From positions 81,692,001 to 81,756,000 of the forward strand of contig NC_071667.1 in NCBI RefSeq assembly GCF_028554725.1: 64,000 bases of DNA, given 5' to 3'. The position numbers were made by a program, and so were the translations under genes. This document shows positions 25,586 to 37,679 of this stretch, piece after piece. The notes below the pieces were generated by a model, which made no database searches, was not told the origin of the DNA, and worked only from the letters and a program-made list of their open reading frames with translations. Position 1 is the first letter of the stretch; the number at the start of each line of letters is the position of its first letter. Source of the DNA: Zeugodacus cucurbitae. Its lineage: Eukaryota > Arthropoda > Insecta > Diptera > Tephritidae.

Positions 25586-26788
25586 AAGTAAGGAAGGGCT
25601 AAGTTCGGGTGTAACCGAACATTTTATACTCTCGCAATTTATTTATTTAACTTTATTTATATTATATAATACACAATTTGACCCACATATTCGTCATATA
25701 TATTGTATAAAGTCCATTGAAACCATAATATTAGGTTAGAAGCACCGAGGTCCTCGTGTTCGATATATGGGGCCTTAAAAACCTATGGTCCGATTTCGGC
25801 AATTTTTAGAATGGGGCTGCCACACTACTAACATAGTATTTGTGCAAAGTTCTGCATCGATATCTTCACTAGTACTAACTTTATATATTGTAAAGTAAAC
25901 TATTCAGACCGACTTCAAAGTTCTGGTATATAGGAAGTAGGCGTGGTTGTGAAGCGATTTGACCTATTTTCACAACATATCATTGGGATGTAAGGAAACT
26001 ATTACAAACCAAGTTTCATTGAAATCTGTGGAGTAGTTCCTGAGATATGGTTTTTGACCCATAAGTGGGCGACGCCACGCCCATTTTTCATTTTGTAAAA
26101 AAATCTGAGTGCAGGTTACATCTGCCATTTCTTATGTGAAATTTAATGTTTCTGACGTTTTTCGTTAGTGAGTTAACCCACTTTTAGTAATTTTCAACCT
26201 AACTTTTGTATGGGAGGTGGGCGTGGTTATGATCCGATTTTTTTCATTTTTGGACTGTATTAGGAAGTGGCTAAAAAAAACGACTGCAGAAAGCTTGGTC
26301 TATATAGCTCTATTGGTTTGCGAGATATGTACAAAAAATTTAGTAGGGGGCGGGGCCACGCCCACTTCCCCAAAAAAATTACATCCAAATATACCTCTTC
26401 ATAGTGCGATCCTTCATACCAAATTTCCATAGCTTTATTTATGGCTTAGTTATGGCACTTTATGTGTTTTCGGTTTTCGCCATTTTGTGGGCGTGGCAGT
26501 GGTCCGATTTGGCTCATTTTCGCAAGCAACCTTCCTATGGTGCCAAGAAATAAGTGTGCCAAGTTTCATCAAGATATCTTAATTTTTACTCAAGTTACAG
26601 CTTGCACAGACGGACGGACGGACGGACGGACAGACAGACATTCGGATTTGAACTCCACTCTTCACCCTGATCACTTTGGTATATATAACCCTATATCTAA
26701 CTCGTTTAGTTTTGGGTGTTACAAACAACCGTTATGTGAACAAAACTATAATACTCTCTTTAGCAACATTTGTTGCGAGAGTATAATA
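25586..26788 (-). mobile_element. Helentron/HINE-like non-autonomous repeat, full-length copy A
   Basis: This is a 1.2-kb copy of the most abundant repeat in the window. Its left end (AAGTAAGGAAGGGCTAAG, then the hairpin GTTCGGGTGTAACCGAAC) is followed by TTTTATACTCTCGCAA, which pairs with TTGCGAGAGTATAA at the right end. The right end is itself a hairpin (ACTCTC..TTGCGAGAGT, 26753-26784). The interior has GACG/GACA tetranucleotides at 26610-26640 and several GGGCGTGG/CCACGCCC motifs. The asymmetric inverted repeat, the hairpin outside it at one end and the internal microsatellite are the architecture described for Helentron-derived HINE/DINE-1 elements. Strand is given on that model, with the AAGTAAG end as the 3' end. 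Open frames inside (26217-26432, 26462-26794) look like chance frames. Confidence 0.85.
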
Positions 26789-26833
26789 ATGTAGAGTATA
26801 TTTAGAAGTACAAAGAAACATTATAAACCAAGC

Positions 26834-27011
26834 CATCCACAGTCGAATTTGTTCGACGAACGTGTTCGTGTTCAAATTTGTGTAAGACGTTTGGTTCGAG
26901 AACAATATTTATGATTCTATCTTGGCTGTGTTCGAGCGAACATATTCAACAATGAGTGTTGAATGGCAATGTTGGCACCAACAGTTTGTCGAGCAAATTC
27001 GACTGTGGATG
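26834..27011. mobile_element. Short MITE with ~18-28-bp terminal inverted repeats
   Basis: CATCCACAGTCGAATTTG at 26834-26851 is repeated as its exact complement at 26994-27011. The match continues inward with two mismatches (TTCGACGAAC against CTCGACAAAC). The 178-bp interior is non-coding and contains further TTCGTGTTC/TTCGAG repeats. I could not define a clear target duplication, so the superfamily is left open. It lies within 50 bp of the end of the preceding 1.2-kb repeat copy. Confidence 0.65.
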
Positions 27012-28609
27012 CCCTTCTAAGCCGTGATTGGTACGTAAAATGTTCATATCACAGATCAATATTAAATTCGTAGTTCTATTACTTTAATATGGGTTCTGTT
27101 GAGAAGAATATTATTGTTGTTGTAGCGACAAATAACGTTACATTCTTTTGGGAAATAACAGTGCTTCGCAAGATACCTTCTTGTTTCGTAGACCGGACTG
27201 TACGAGGAATGACGAGTTTCAGCTTAAGAATATATATATTTCTTTCTAGAACACCAATATTAATAGAGACCCTTGGAATATAAATGACATAATTTACAAT
27301 ATCTGAACTTATCTGATTTTGAACTAGAAATAAAAAATAACATATAAGAAGGACATACACAAATATTATGGGACTACTATGACAGAAGTTTTCCAAAAAA
27401 AAATATGTATGTATAGACACCAAATATCCAACATGCGTCATAAATTTCACACCCTTCAACGATCCAATATCACATATCTTTATGCTTTTCCACCTAACAC
27501 TATTATGTGCATGAGTGTGAAACAAATTGAAAGGACAAATTCCCTTAGCAAATTGGCACCTTTATCTCACTTCAGGCTCAATTTGTGCAACCAAAAAATT
27601 TAATTTCAGCCGAAAGCAGACCGCCCATATAATGCGGACAATAGGCGAGCAGGAAACATGGAACAGCATGTGGTAATGAAATTGGGATTTGTACGAAACG
27701 AAAAGCTTCCATCCAGCTGGTTGGCGTCGGAATTTTTTCTTTGTCTGCGCTTTCATTTGTCGCTGCAGCGCCAGCATACCCGCCCAACTGCACTCCAGCA
27801 CTAAACACCCACAGGTGCTCCTGTGGTGGTACTGCGTATGCATTTATTGCCGCCAATGCTATTGTGTCGTCTTACCTTTAAACAACGGCCATTGTCAGCA
27901 GACATCAATCGCATGAAAAACATTCCATCATCCTTTGTCCGGTGACCGCGGCACAGGCTCCACATGTGACTGCCGAAAATTATGCACAGAAGTGCATATA
28001 CGAGCATGCTGTGTATGTTTGCATGGGCAAATATTTACTCGGTGTCATGAATATGCACCAGCGTTCATGTTTCGGTTAAAATATGGAATTTTGAGTAACA
28101 ATTCGCTTTCATACACTTGTATGTCGTTGCATATTTGATTTCCACCAACTGCATTTATTATTTGCATTCTTTCGCCTCATACATATTTCATTGATGAAAT
28201 AAAAAGCAACGAATTTTCGGAAAAATCACTTTGGGTGAATTTATGAATTATAAAGCTTTTCATGAGAAATCAAGTTCATTCTCAAAAGTCGATTTATATA
28301 GTATATTCAAGTGCAAAATTTAAGAGGTAACGCCAAGGGGTTATAATAAGGAAAATCAATACAAAATTTTATTTATTAAAATATTGCATTTATAAAACCC
28401 ACTCAGAAGACCACATTATCTCATGTTTTGATGACATCTGAATAAACTAAGGACTATGTTCGCGGGTATCTGTCATGTAAAATGTCTAAAAACTCTAATA
28501 TATAAATAAATCGAGACGAGAATTGGTGGTACTATAGTTAATGAGAGGGAGATTTTTCAACACACGTTTATTTTTTGCTCATGTCCCTTTATGCTTTTAT
28601 TCATCAAAT
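27012..28609. other. Non-coding stretch
   Basis: The interval holds overlapping open frames on both strands at 27080-27525 and 27560-28010. None matches a known protein or shows splice-consistent structure. About 27600-27960 is less AT-rich than its flanks and could be conserved non-coding DNA. Confidence 0.5.
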
Positions 28610-29330
28610 AATCAAAATCACACTAGGTGTCCGAATACTACTAACGGATCAAAATACCCTCACGACTCGACAAATTTATTACAAAGTTACTTAAGTCGAC
28701 TAATGTCGATTGCAGTCACTTGGCTGAATTCGCCGAAGGAGTGCCTACCGAGGGGTTTTAACCTTAAAGTGGCGAATGCTGGACAATGAAGGAGGATGTG
28801 CTTCTATGCTTCCTCTTCGCCTTCCTCCAAACATCTTTCGCATCTTGCGTCTGACATAATGCCTAATCTCACCGCATCTGTACTTATTGGAAAATGTCTA
28901 GTAAGCACACCAATGATTACGGCGAGATGAACCTTATTAAGAGACATCAGCTGGAAGAACCGCGCGCCATAAAGACCTCGTAACTGAGTAGGTGCTGGTT
29001 GTTGTCCAACATTTGGCGAGCTCACGCGAAGTCTGTATGTCCACCGCTCTAGCGCATGTGGACTGACGGACTATCCACTCGGTTCTACTCCCATGCCAAT
29101 GTTGCTAGGATACCTCCTCTGGCAAGGTGGTGAGCTCTGCGGTTTTCAGCGAATCCGCGTTGACCGGGTATAGACACAAGTGCAATAGCAAAGTAGTTCG
29201 TTGCTATTGATAAAGATATTAGATCCTGCCTAATTAGCTCAGAGCCTACTGTCATCGATACATATCTCTCTGAAGAAGGCCGCACTTCGGATCAGTATAT
29301 CTCCTGCTACTTTAATGACAACCACCCTTG
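28610..29330 (-). mobile_element. LINE fragment: RNase H domain and Cys-rich C-terminus
   Basis: On the minus strand the order of recognisable pieces matches the end of ORF2 in RNase H-bearing non-LTR retrotransposons. First comes a decayed RNase H motif (SIPGQRGFAENRRAHHLARG at about 29170-29110, resembling WVPGHxGxxGNExADELARxG). Then comes the downstream LNKVHLAVIIGVLTRHFPIS block, and then a Cys-rich tail (ARCERCLEEGEEEA, followed after a stop by HILLHCPAF). The last part reads RHSFGEFSQ and DISRLK. Stops and frame changes are scattered through it and the reverse transcriptase is absent, so it is dead. A second copy of the same family segment is at 49970-50470. Confidence 0.75.
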
Positions 29331-32300
29331 CCTTAAACTTGTACAATTTCCGAATGAAATTAGAATAAAAATCTATAAACTAACACTTAAAGTAAAGTTA
29401 AAGCCATATTCGAGATGATGTTAAAAAGGCGTCGTTTTGTCGAGAGATTTCTATAATGTAATACTGGGGAAAAAACCTGAACTACGCAGTTAGTTCCACT
29501 CTCCTAAAAAGCAAAGCAAATGTTGAGCGTGGACCAGCTGACTTTTGGAATGTGTGATCGAAAGTACCTGAGAAGGATTTCCAAACGGCTAATTGGTATC
29601 AAGTCTTGAAGTAAACTGAAGTCTTTAGGATGCCTTCCAGAATTCTAAACGTATATAGAACTTAAGAAGCTCGTTAAGGATACATTTTCGAACATATATC
29701 GCCAACATAAGCCCGCTGCATCATTGGCTAAGAGCCTTCAAAAGCTACCTAAATTGCCATAACGATTTTAATAAAGCGCATAGACGACTTAATCACAAGT
29801 CCAGTGAGTGAATTTTCAAATTGAATAAGTCGATTTGCAAACTGATTTATTACGGTTATTTAAAAATACTTAACGCAATAAATAAGTGAATTTGGAAAAG
29901 CAAAAATAATTTTATGCTCATCTGTTTGAAATTCATTTCCTCTAACAAATATTTCACAAATCAACTCCGTGCCTCAGCAGCAAATGTAATTTTTCGTAAG
30001 TTAACGGCTAACTTTATGCTTGCAAATGAAAATGCATCAGCTGGTCCAGCAAACTCTCTATAAATATAAATATGTATGTATGTGTGTGCATATACGGATT
30101 ACCCTTTTTCGGCAATTGGAAAATTTGTTTAAATGTTTGAATTAACTCTTGTAACTACAGCCTATGAGCGCATGATAAGCAGGCACACAGGCAAACACAC
30201 TACACACTCAAATTCGAATTTGCACTCAGGTGGGTTGTTACATTTTGAGCCTCAGGTGATTTTTCACTTTAACTTGCTTAATTAAAATTTAAATCTTGCC
30301 TTGAAGTTAATCAAAGTAAAATATCTTCACTCTACTCTAAGCGTTTTTATCCCTTCACCACACACATACATGTGTGTGTGTGTAAGTGCGCGTGTGTGGG
30401 CGCTATAGGCATTTTCCAAGCATTGCCTGTGAACTTGCTAGTTGGCTGCTGCCACTCTACTCGCTTATATTAGCACTTGTTTCGGTTTATTTTCCACAAA
30501 CACACGTGGTAAGCATTACATTCGGCACACATGCGGCCTACTTTAACAGATTGGAAAAGGATTTTGAGGAATTGCTTTACTCAAGCAGGTGCGTCCGCAC
30601 GGCATATTGCTGGCATCAATAAGCTTAACTTGTTGTTGTTGCTATTTTTATACATGCATAGGCATTTTATTGGTTGAACTTAATTTGCTAATGAAATTCT
30701 CAAGCGGATGTGTTCTATTCGCACGCTAGGCGAATAAGTTGACTTGGTTTTTGGATTAGAAAGCTATTTGTTAATTAAGGATTTATGAAATTATGTAGTT
30801 GATTTGCTGCAAAAATACATTCAACTTGTCTGATTTCATTTTTTAGGAAAAGGTGTTTTAGGTGTTAAGACCGTTGTGGGATATTTATTTATCTACCCCC
30901 AGCCAATGTACAAATTGTCATTCAAAAGAATTAATTTTCGAATTTGTGAGAAAATTGCATTACTGAAAGTATATTTCACCCACGAACGAATTCTAATGAA
31001 ACCCTTTGCCCATTCTTGGGCAGCTTAAAACTTTCGAAACCCTTCACTTATTAATCATCCATCTCAAATGGAAGCAGAAGCTTTATCACACATCTAAAGA
31101 ATGTGTCCATCGGATGTTAAGAAAATCTTTAAAGGTATTAAGGTATCACTAACAAAAATTAGAAACGAAGATCTTTCCAAAAAAGTGTTAAACAACACTA
31201 GAAGCATCTAAAACCAGAAATATTAATAATAGCCCATGTATCAATTTATAATTTTTTTTCTGAGTAAAAAAATCTCTTAGTCCAAAATAATAGGTAATAC
31301 ATACTCCGTTATAGAATATTCTTCAGTGTATAGGCCTCTGTGACTACTGCCAGTCACTAATTCACTAATACTCTGAAACCACCAACAAAAGAATCATCAG
31401 CAACAAAGAACTCTTCAAACCCATAACTTATACACTAAGCGTGCAAATTAATTAATCTAAATTTATGTAGATATGTATTTCTTTTTTTTCATTTAGTACC
31501 CAGCTGGAGAACTCAAAGTGTTTCTTTTGCTCGAACCAATTAAATGTCTGTCTGAAAGGTCCACGGTTTAATTATAAACACAACTGATGAAACTCCAGTT
31601 ACAGCTGTGGCATTCTCACATAAAGTAATGCAATTTATTTAAAAAGAAATCAACACTTAACTTTCGCACCCTTTCCAGCATCACCTTGCCTAACAACTAA
31701 CCGACGATTACGCGTCAGCCCCAACGCCAACACTTCATCAACAACTCAACAGGAACTCCACTTACACGCCATTCATTGGCCCACAACACTACGAATGACG
31801 TCCGCATGCACGGACAAAAGGAAATTACACGCAAAAGACTACCAATTTAACCAACAACGACCGGTGTTGGCCAAAGCACCGACCAGCCGACCACCGACTG
31901 CTTGCTGGCGCATCCAACTCATTCATCAAATGTATAAAAATAACCCAAAAAGCGGTGGAAAACAACTCTTTTCCAACGCCGTCCATCACTTCACTCCTTT
32001 ACGCCCTGTTTCTTTTTTATTGTTTTTAATAGCGGGTACAATAAAAGAAAACGCCCGCTGGTCATGCCCCCGCCCCCGCCCACGCCAAGTGAGCGCAAAA
32101 AGCAATGTGTATTCAAAGCGTGGCTCATCCCCCCGCAGAGACGCTGAGCGGCAACAATTTTGCATGCCATCTGTCAACGCACCGATCGCCGACCGGTGAA
32201 AGTGGTCAGACGCAAAGAAAACAACGAGTTCAAACCGCAGCATCCAACCACCCCCCTCGCCAACAGTCGTCGATTTTTCAAAGAGAGAGCCAGTTTCATA

Positions 32301-32739
32301 TGTATGAAGGCGTGTAGTACCGTTACATGTAAGCATATTCATCATCTTGTTTCACTTCATCTCGCTTATTGCCACAGGATAGAAATTTCAATTAAATTTA
32401 CTCAAAAGTGGCAAATTTGTTTTCTTTATTTCCGCTTTCTCCTCCCTCTCACGCAGAATCGATTGTTTCACTCATTGTGCGTTTTTTTTTTCTTTTGCTG
32501 TGAATTATTTCCAGCAGTCTTGGGCGCAGCAGTTCAATGAATCTTCACTGGGAGGGTGAAGTTGAATGGGAAGGTAAATGGGATGTAGCAACCCAGAATA
32601 ATACCCTTTATAAGATACAGTTTTTGATAGACAAATCATATTTATTTTTCAATTCAATGCGAATACCGTTTTTCGTAAAAAAATAAAATAAATATGGACG
32701 GTCTCAGCGATGTCAAATGTGTAAAGTATTTTATAGGTT
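29331..32739. other. Non-coding stretch
   Basis: About 3.4 kb with TG-rich patches (30060-30090, 30360-30400) and AT-rich sequence. A more balanced segment at 31640-32320 has overlapping open frames on both strands (for example 31795-32199) that match nothing known. Part of 29480-29770 reads as a partly open plus-strand frame but was not identified. No RNA genes or terminal repeats were seen. Confidence 0.5.
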
Positions 32740-33300
32740 AGGTGAGGTAAGTCTGGTAGGCCAGAAAGCCACACATAGACCACTTTTGTTCCTTTGCGAC
32801 ACCAGATTGAGTGGCGTCACGTAGTCAAAAGTATCTTGTAGGCGTGCGCCACCACCAGACTGTGAATATGTTGGCCAGTGAATCTGCCGACCATGTTCCT
32901 ACATTTCCTTCTATCGAGCGTCGGTATAAATTTCATGTACTTCTGATCTAATGCTTTACACATAAATTTTGGTTTTGCATATCGGTAAGTTCTTCCAGCG
33001 CGCTATCAACTTTCTTAACTATCTCCTGTCGAGATCAGCATGTACTGCCTAACATGGGATTAGCTACATCAATCACGCTTTTCAGATGACAGTTATACGC
33101 CTCTCTTGGCAATCCAGTCCTAGTATTTTATGGGGTATATTAAAAAGAAATCGAATATTTGTGTATCTTGCGTTGTATAAGCGCACTCTGGTAACCCTAG
33201 AGGGCCATATTTTAAAGTTTGTCTTTGAAAAAGTCGCAGGGCAGGTGGCTGAAAATGTGAATATTTTGTTATGCCCTGATTAAGCTGAAATCCGTTCCGG
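32740..33300 (-). repeat. Possible LINE 3' untranslated end
   Basis: The complement of 32740-32830 reads as a stretch ending in ACCTCACCTAACCTATAA, the CCTAACC-rich 3' end seen on many dipteran LINEs. The following ~450 bp have a matching, less AT-rich composition. No coding motif is preserved, so this rests on the resemblance of the end only. Confidence 0.25.
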
Positions 33301-33479
33301 TAATTTGACGCTCGGGAAGGCCAATTGTCGAAAATATCGTTAAAATAAAGGAAACTTGAGAGTGCGATTTAAGCACTTTTTCGATTGTCCAAGATCAAAA
33401 CATTCCACAAAAAAAAAAACGTTTAGTACCATTTAAAGAAGACTGAATACAAAATGAAGTTCGGTGTATGTACGTCATG

Positions 33480-33962
33480 TAAGTTAAGCTTAAATAATTG
33501 TCACAGAAGCGCAAAAAATCGATTTCTGGTTCATCACGACAAAGTCACGACGAGAGAAAACGGTCCTGATGGAATCGCTACGAGCCGACGAAACGAGTGT
33601 TGAAGACTGTTATGCTAAATTTTTGGTGGGATTCGCAAGGAATAATTTACTATGAGCTGATCCCTTACGGTCAAACTCTTATTTCGGACTTATACTATCC
33701 ACAATTGGACCATCTGAAGGAAGTAATCGCACAGAAACGGCAATAGGAGTGGAATTGCGTTCCATCAAAACAACTCTAGGACACACCCAGCAATAGTGCC
33801 TCACCTGAACCTCCGGAGTCAGCTCAGTACTTAATTGGGAGGTTCTTAATAATAAATAATGATAGATGCATAACCTTATGGTCCGGTCCTGACAACAAGT
33901 GATGACTGCCTGTTCGTCTGCATGAAAATCGGCTATCGTCCAAGTGTTTCGCCAGTAGACAT
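33480..33962 (+). mobile_element. Decayed mariner transposase fragment (DD34D, second subfamily)
   Basis: Plus-strand translation gives a run of transposase blocks. VMLNFWWDSQGIIYYELIPY (from 33612; family VMLxIWWDxxGxIxYELLP) carries the first catalytic Asp. Next come GQTLISDLYYPQLDHLKE, then after a stop and frame change SGIAFHQNNSRTHPA, where the second catalytic Asp has become Asn (usual HQDNARPHT). Last is SDDCLFV near 33899, matching SDYHLF at the third Asp. It differs clearly from the mariner family at 2454, 11981, 36475 and 52340. Neither terminus was found. The fragment stops about 20 bp before the TIR element at 33983. Confidence 0.7.
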
Positions 33963-33982
33963 GCTTTCTACGAGAGTGACAT

Positions 33983-35002
33983 TAGGCGTGTTTTATTTGA
34001 CCAGCAAATTAAGCTATTAGCTTATTTTGTATGGAAGACTTAGCCAACATAAGCTGCCATCGATTGGTCACTTCTCTGCTCGCTATCTTTGGGCGCTGCT
34101 CGCCTGTCAAAAATTTTACATGTGAAAGCAACAACAAAGATATCTAGTTGAATTCGTGTTGGAGAGTATGCGAATACCTCATTAAAATTCCAATCGTCGC
34201 TTGCTGAGTGCTACCAAGTTTTGTTTTACTCATTTTGGAACAATTTTACTATTGTGAACGGCTCAAAGGACAAATTACTGTCAAAATAATAAAAATTGTT
34301 ATACACAAATTTGAAATTGAAAAGGGCAGGTGAAGATTAATCGTCAGTATTTTTGTATTCAATTTATTGAATAAAAAACTTTAATAAAAAATAAATTTGT
34401 TACAGAAAACGTTAGACATAGACGGTGGTTGAAGAGTTCAGTGCGACCAAGTATATACAATTCGATTTCAGTGCTGCCAGTTTATATGGAAATTTGGAAA
34501 GTTTGTTCGATTGGCTTGTCTATAGCAGTTAGCCAATCGATGACAGCTATAATTATGTTGGCTTGTCATAAGCTATCATAGCTTGTATATTGAACTAGAG
34601 ACATTGCCAGTTCATCGTTTTTTTTTCATTGACAATAGTTGGGTTTTTTCCAAAAAAATGTAGTTGGCAATAGCGAGAAACCCCATTTTGACAGATTAAA
34701 ATGTAAACAAACCAAAATTTTAAATTCTATCGAACTTTATCCATATTTATTTAGACCTTCCCGGATGTAATAATGATTGAAGATTCCTTAAAAGCTCAGA
34801 ATATTATAGAAAAGCGGTAAACAAAAGGAAATTTGATTTATAAATTCAACTTTTTTTTTAAATAAATTACATTTAAGCTGAGAGTTCGGGCCCGCATTGC
34901 CAACACAATTCATTTTTAAGCGAAGATATGAAATAAGATAAATGTGTTTTATTTGTCCATGATTTAGCTATTAGCTCGTGGTGGTCAAATAAAACACGCC
35001 TA
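33983..35002. mobile_element. 1-kb TIR element without transposase
   Basis: GGCGTGTTTTATTTGACCA at 33985-34003 reappears inverted at the far end (34982-35000), a 19-bp terminal repeat. Flanks allow either a TA duplication (33983-33984/35001-35002) or a 3-bp ATT one. Inside the right end there is a second perfect inverted pair, GTGTTTTATTTG at 34944-34955 with its complement at 34986-34997, so the terminus can fold on itself. A subterminal inverted pair also exists: AGCCAACATAAGCTG..CATCGATTGG near 34037-34062 against 34531-34561. No open frame of transposase type is present. The superfamily is undetermined (Tc1/mariner if TA, Harbinger-like if 3 bp). Confidence 0.7.
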
Positions 35003-36474
35003 TTATGAACTTGACTTCAATAATAATATTGTATGTAATATTCCCGCCTAGTTTCAAACTTGTTTAGTTTTTCTAAGTTTATATATAAGCAATAAATAAA
35101 TAACCGCAACATTCGTTTTTTATTTCCCGAACAATTTCACAAAAAAGCTATCGCAAATTGTTGAAACAATTAAACTAATGTCTTTGTGCATTATAATTGA
35201 CTGCGTTAAACTAAAGTGGCAATAAAATGAATTGGTATTTGTATGGAATTAAATTTTAATTATCCAATCAACTTAGATGATCGATAAGCTAATTGGTATT
35301 TTGATTATTTATGTGAGGAGAATATATTTGGCTGTACGCCTATTTAAAATTCAAATTTATTAGAAGATAATCCAGTACTTATGTTACAATTATAATGAGT
35401 ACCGACATTTGTATTCATGTGTGTTTTCTAAACAAATATTTATATACAAATTAATAGCCAATTTACTTTTTATATAGTAGTTTTTGTTCTATGCGCATAA
35501 CTTTTTCAATTGTTGCCTTCAAATTCATGTAAAAATAAAATTAAATTATTTAGAAACAATTAGGAATTTGAGCACACAATTTAATTTCTACTAAAAAAAA
35601 TTAATATTAATTTAAATACTCTGTTATAATTAAATTAAAATTTATTTATTATTAATTTATAATTAATTATTAGATACAAAATCATCATGAATCATATATA
35701 AAGTGCTTTTCAATTTTCAAATCACAATTTTTATTTCTTAAACAAACTTATCTAAGCTACGCTTGCAGCAAGCTCTTTCAATTACACTATTGTCTGCGTC
35801 GAACTATGGAGCATAAATAATTCAGGTATTTCCGTACGGTGCAAATCTGCCAGCAACAAAATAATTTAAGCATACCGCAACGGAAATGCGTGCCAGTGTG
35901 CGGAAATGCCAACCGATCGAAATGCTCATACGCATGAAAATGGACGAATGATTGTAAAAAAAACTCTCTCCGAAATACTCATATGCGGAATGCTATGTAA
36001 GTATGTTTCCAGGTATACATGTGTGTGTGTGTTTGTGTAATTTCAGGTTAGGTAAAGTTGTTAACGCAAGAACAAGCAAATTCCGGAAATTAGAAATCTA
36101 TTCGAAATCAAATGCGATTATAATGATGACCAGTACAACAGGTGGATGTTATACGGTATAGGGGTACAACGGAATATGAGTAATGTGCGTAGTAAATATT
36201 TTTATTTCAAAGCAGTCATTATATAAATAACAAACACATAATTGTAGGAGGCATTAGAAAAATTATACATATTATTGCTCTGGTTTTTTATTTTCTTCGC
36301 TAAAAAGTGAGAATTACAAAATTCAATGAAAATAAATGTTCAAATATATCCAAAGTTTTCCAAAGAACGCTCAATGTATATAGAGATATTTCGAAAAAGA
36401 GATACCATATATTGTAAAAATAAGCCCGGAAATTAAAAAGAAGGCAAATCTTCCAGCACAAATCCGCAAAGAGT
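35003..36474. other. AT-rich non-coding stretch
   Basis: Strongly AT-rich (for example 35560-35700) with a TGTGTG run at 36019-36035. No recognised coding, RNA or repeat feature. Confidence 0.6.
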
Positions 36475-36850
36475 GGTGTGTTCAAAAAATAACGGGAATT
36501 TTAGTTTTTGAAAAAAATATTTATTCATTCGTCTACATTAATATTGTCGCCTTCAAATGAATCCCTTTTCGATATTATGCAGTTATGTCAGAACTTCTTT
36601 GAATCGTCGACACATTTCTTAAACTCTATTTTTGAGATAACCTTTGCCTCTTTCAGCGCTTTCTCTTACACTTCTAAAATTACGACCCATTAAGGTTATC
36701 TTTCTTTTTGGAAATCGGAAAAAAGTCACACGGAGTCTGTCTGACGAATATGGAGGTTACGACATCGTAACAATATTGTTTTGGCCAAGAATTCTCGAAC
36801 ATGCGAATGAGCTTTTAATAACCGAAAATCGCCAAGCTCATAAAAACATA
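36475..36850 (-). mobile_element. Decayed mariner (DD34D) element, 5'-truncated
   Basis: The terminal sequence GGTGTGTTCAAAAAATAACG starts at 36475 and matches the outer end of the copy at 52340-52693. Read on the minus strand, the sequence next to it encodes FEGDNINVDE, the transposase C-terminus, followed upstream by diverged C-terminal blocks. The segment near 36790-36850 matches the internal ATGAGCTTGGCGATTTTCGG stretch also visible at 52345-52365. Stops and frame changes make it non-functional. The opposite terminus was not found, so the element is truncated or too diverged. Confidence 0.65.
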
Positions 36851-37679
36851 GTAAATAACGGTTTCAAAACTCAAAACTCTCAGTGCCACAATAATAAGAA
36901 TAGAAAGAAGATAATAATTTTATACTCTCTCTAAAGAATTCATCGGTGAAAAGCGACCTTAATTCGCCATCACTGCGGTCGCGAGAAATCTTTATTTTGC
37001 TAATTGCATATGTCTCTTCCGTCTCTTCCCGTGAATACACATTACCATATGAAAATGAATGCTCATCTGGGACCCGCCAACCTAAATATGCCACCCGCAC
37101 ATGCATTGTATGTTGCAAATTAGCACAATCAACTGCCATTACACAGTGATTTAAGGCAACAAAAAAAGTTGTAATTATGAAGAATAGAGAATGCTGCAGC
37201 AGAGAAATTATGGTCAGCTGACATGTGCCCACGTCGCGTTCACATAATGCGGGTTTTTGGTGCTGACGAGCTCATCGCAGCCGCTGTGGACTGGCATCCT
37301 TTAGCCATCCTCGTTTCCTTGTATTTACACAATAGTCGACCACAATAAATGCACACATGAACGCTTTTTAGTCGCCATAAATAACAGCCATCCGATGGAA
37401 GCCTTCGGTGACCGCCACCGCATCACACACGCCACATATTATGCACTCATCTATGCTTTCACAACTCTTTGCGGTTCATTTTTCTTCGTTCGTCCTTATT
37501 TTTTTGTACTGCTCCGCAAATCCCTTCATTGCCGTTTAAATGTTACAATATGCGCGAAAATGTATTCTGCGACCAGTCATGCTTTCACACATATGCTTAC
37601 AATTTATATTTTTTATGTTTTGAGTGGATACCCTGCAAGAAATCCCAGGTGAAATGGTGGTGATTTTGACACTAAGATT
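36851..37679. other. Non-coding stretch
   Basis: Contains open frames of 67-122 codons on both strands (36864-37232 minus; 36946-37149 and 37395-37652 plus). Some begin with a hydrophobic stretch, but none matches a known family and they overlap each other in opposite directions. I treat the interval as non-coding. Confidence 0.5.

Noticed and set aside
25586..25640. Classical Helitron 3' end (hairpin plus CTRR)
   Set aside because: The hairpin is there but the end reads CTTACTT, not CTRR, and an inverted repeat exists between the two ends. The Helentron/HINE pattern fits better.
31795..32345. Open frames of 119-134 codons on both strands
   Set aside because: Opposing overlap, Pro/Arg-rich low-complexity content and no recognisable motifs.
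36864..37232. 122-codon minus-strand frame with hydrophobic N-terminal stretch
   Set aside because: Another frame on the plus strand (36946-37149) is equally plausible, and neither shows family motifs, a cysteine pattern or splice support.
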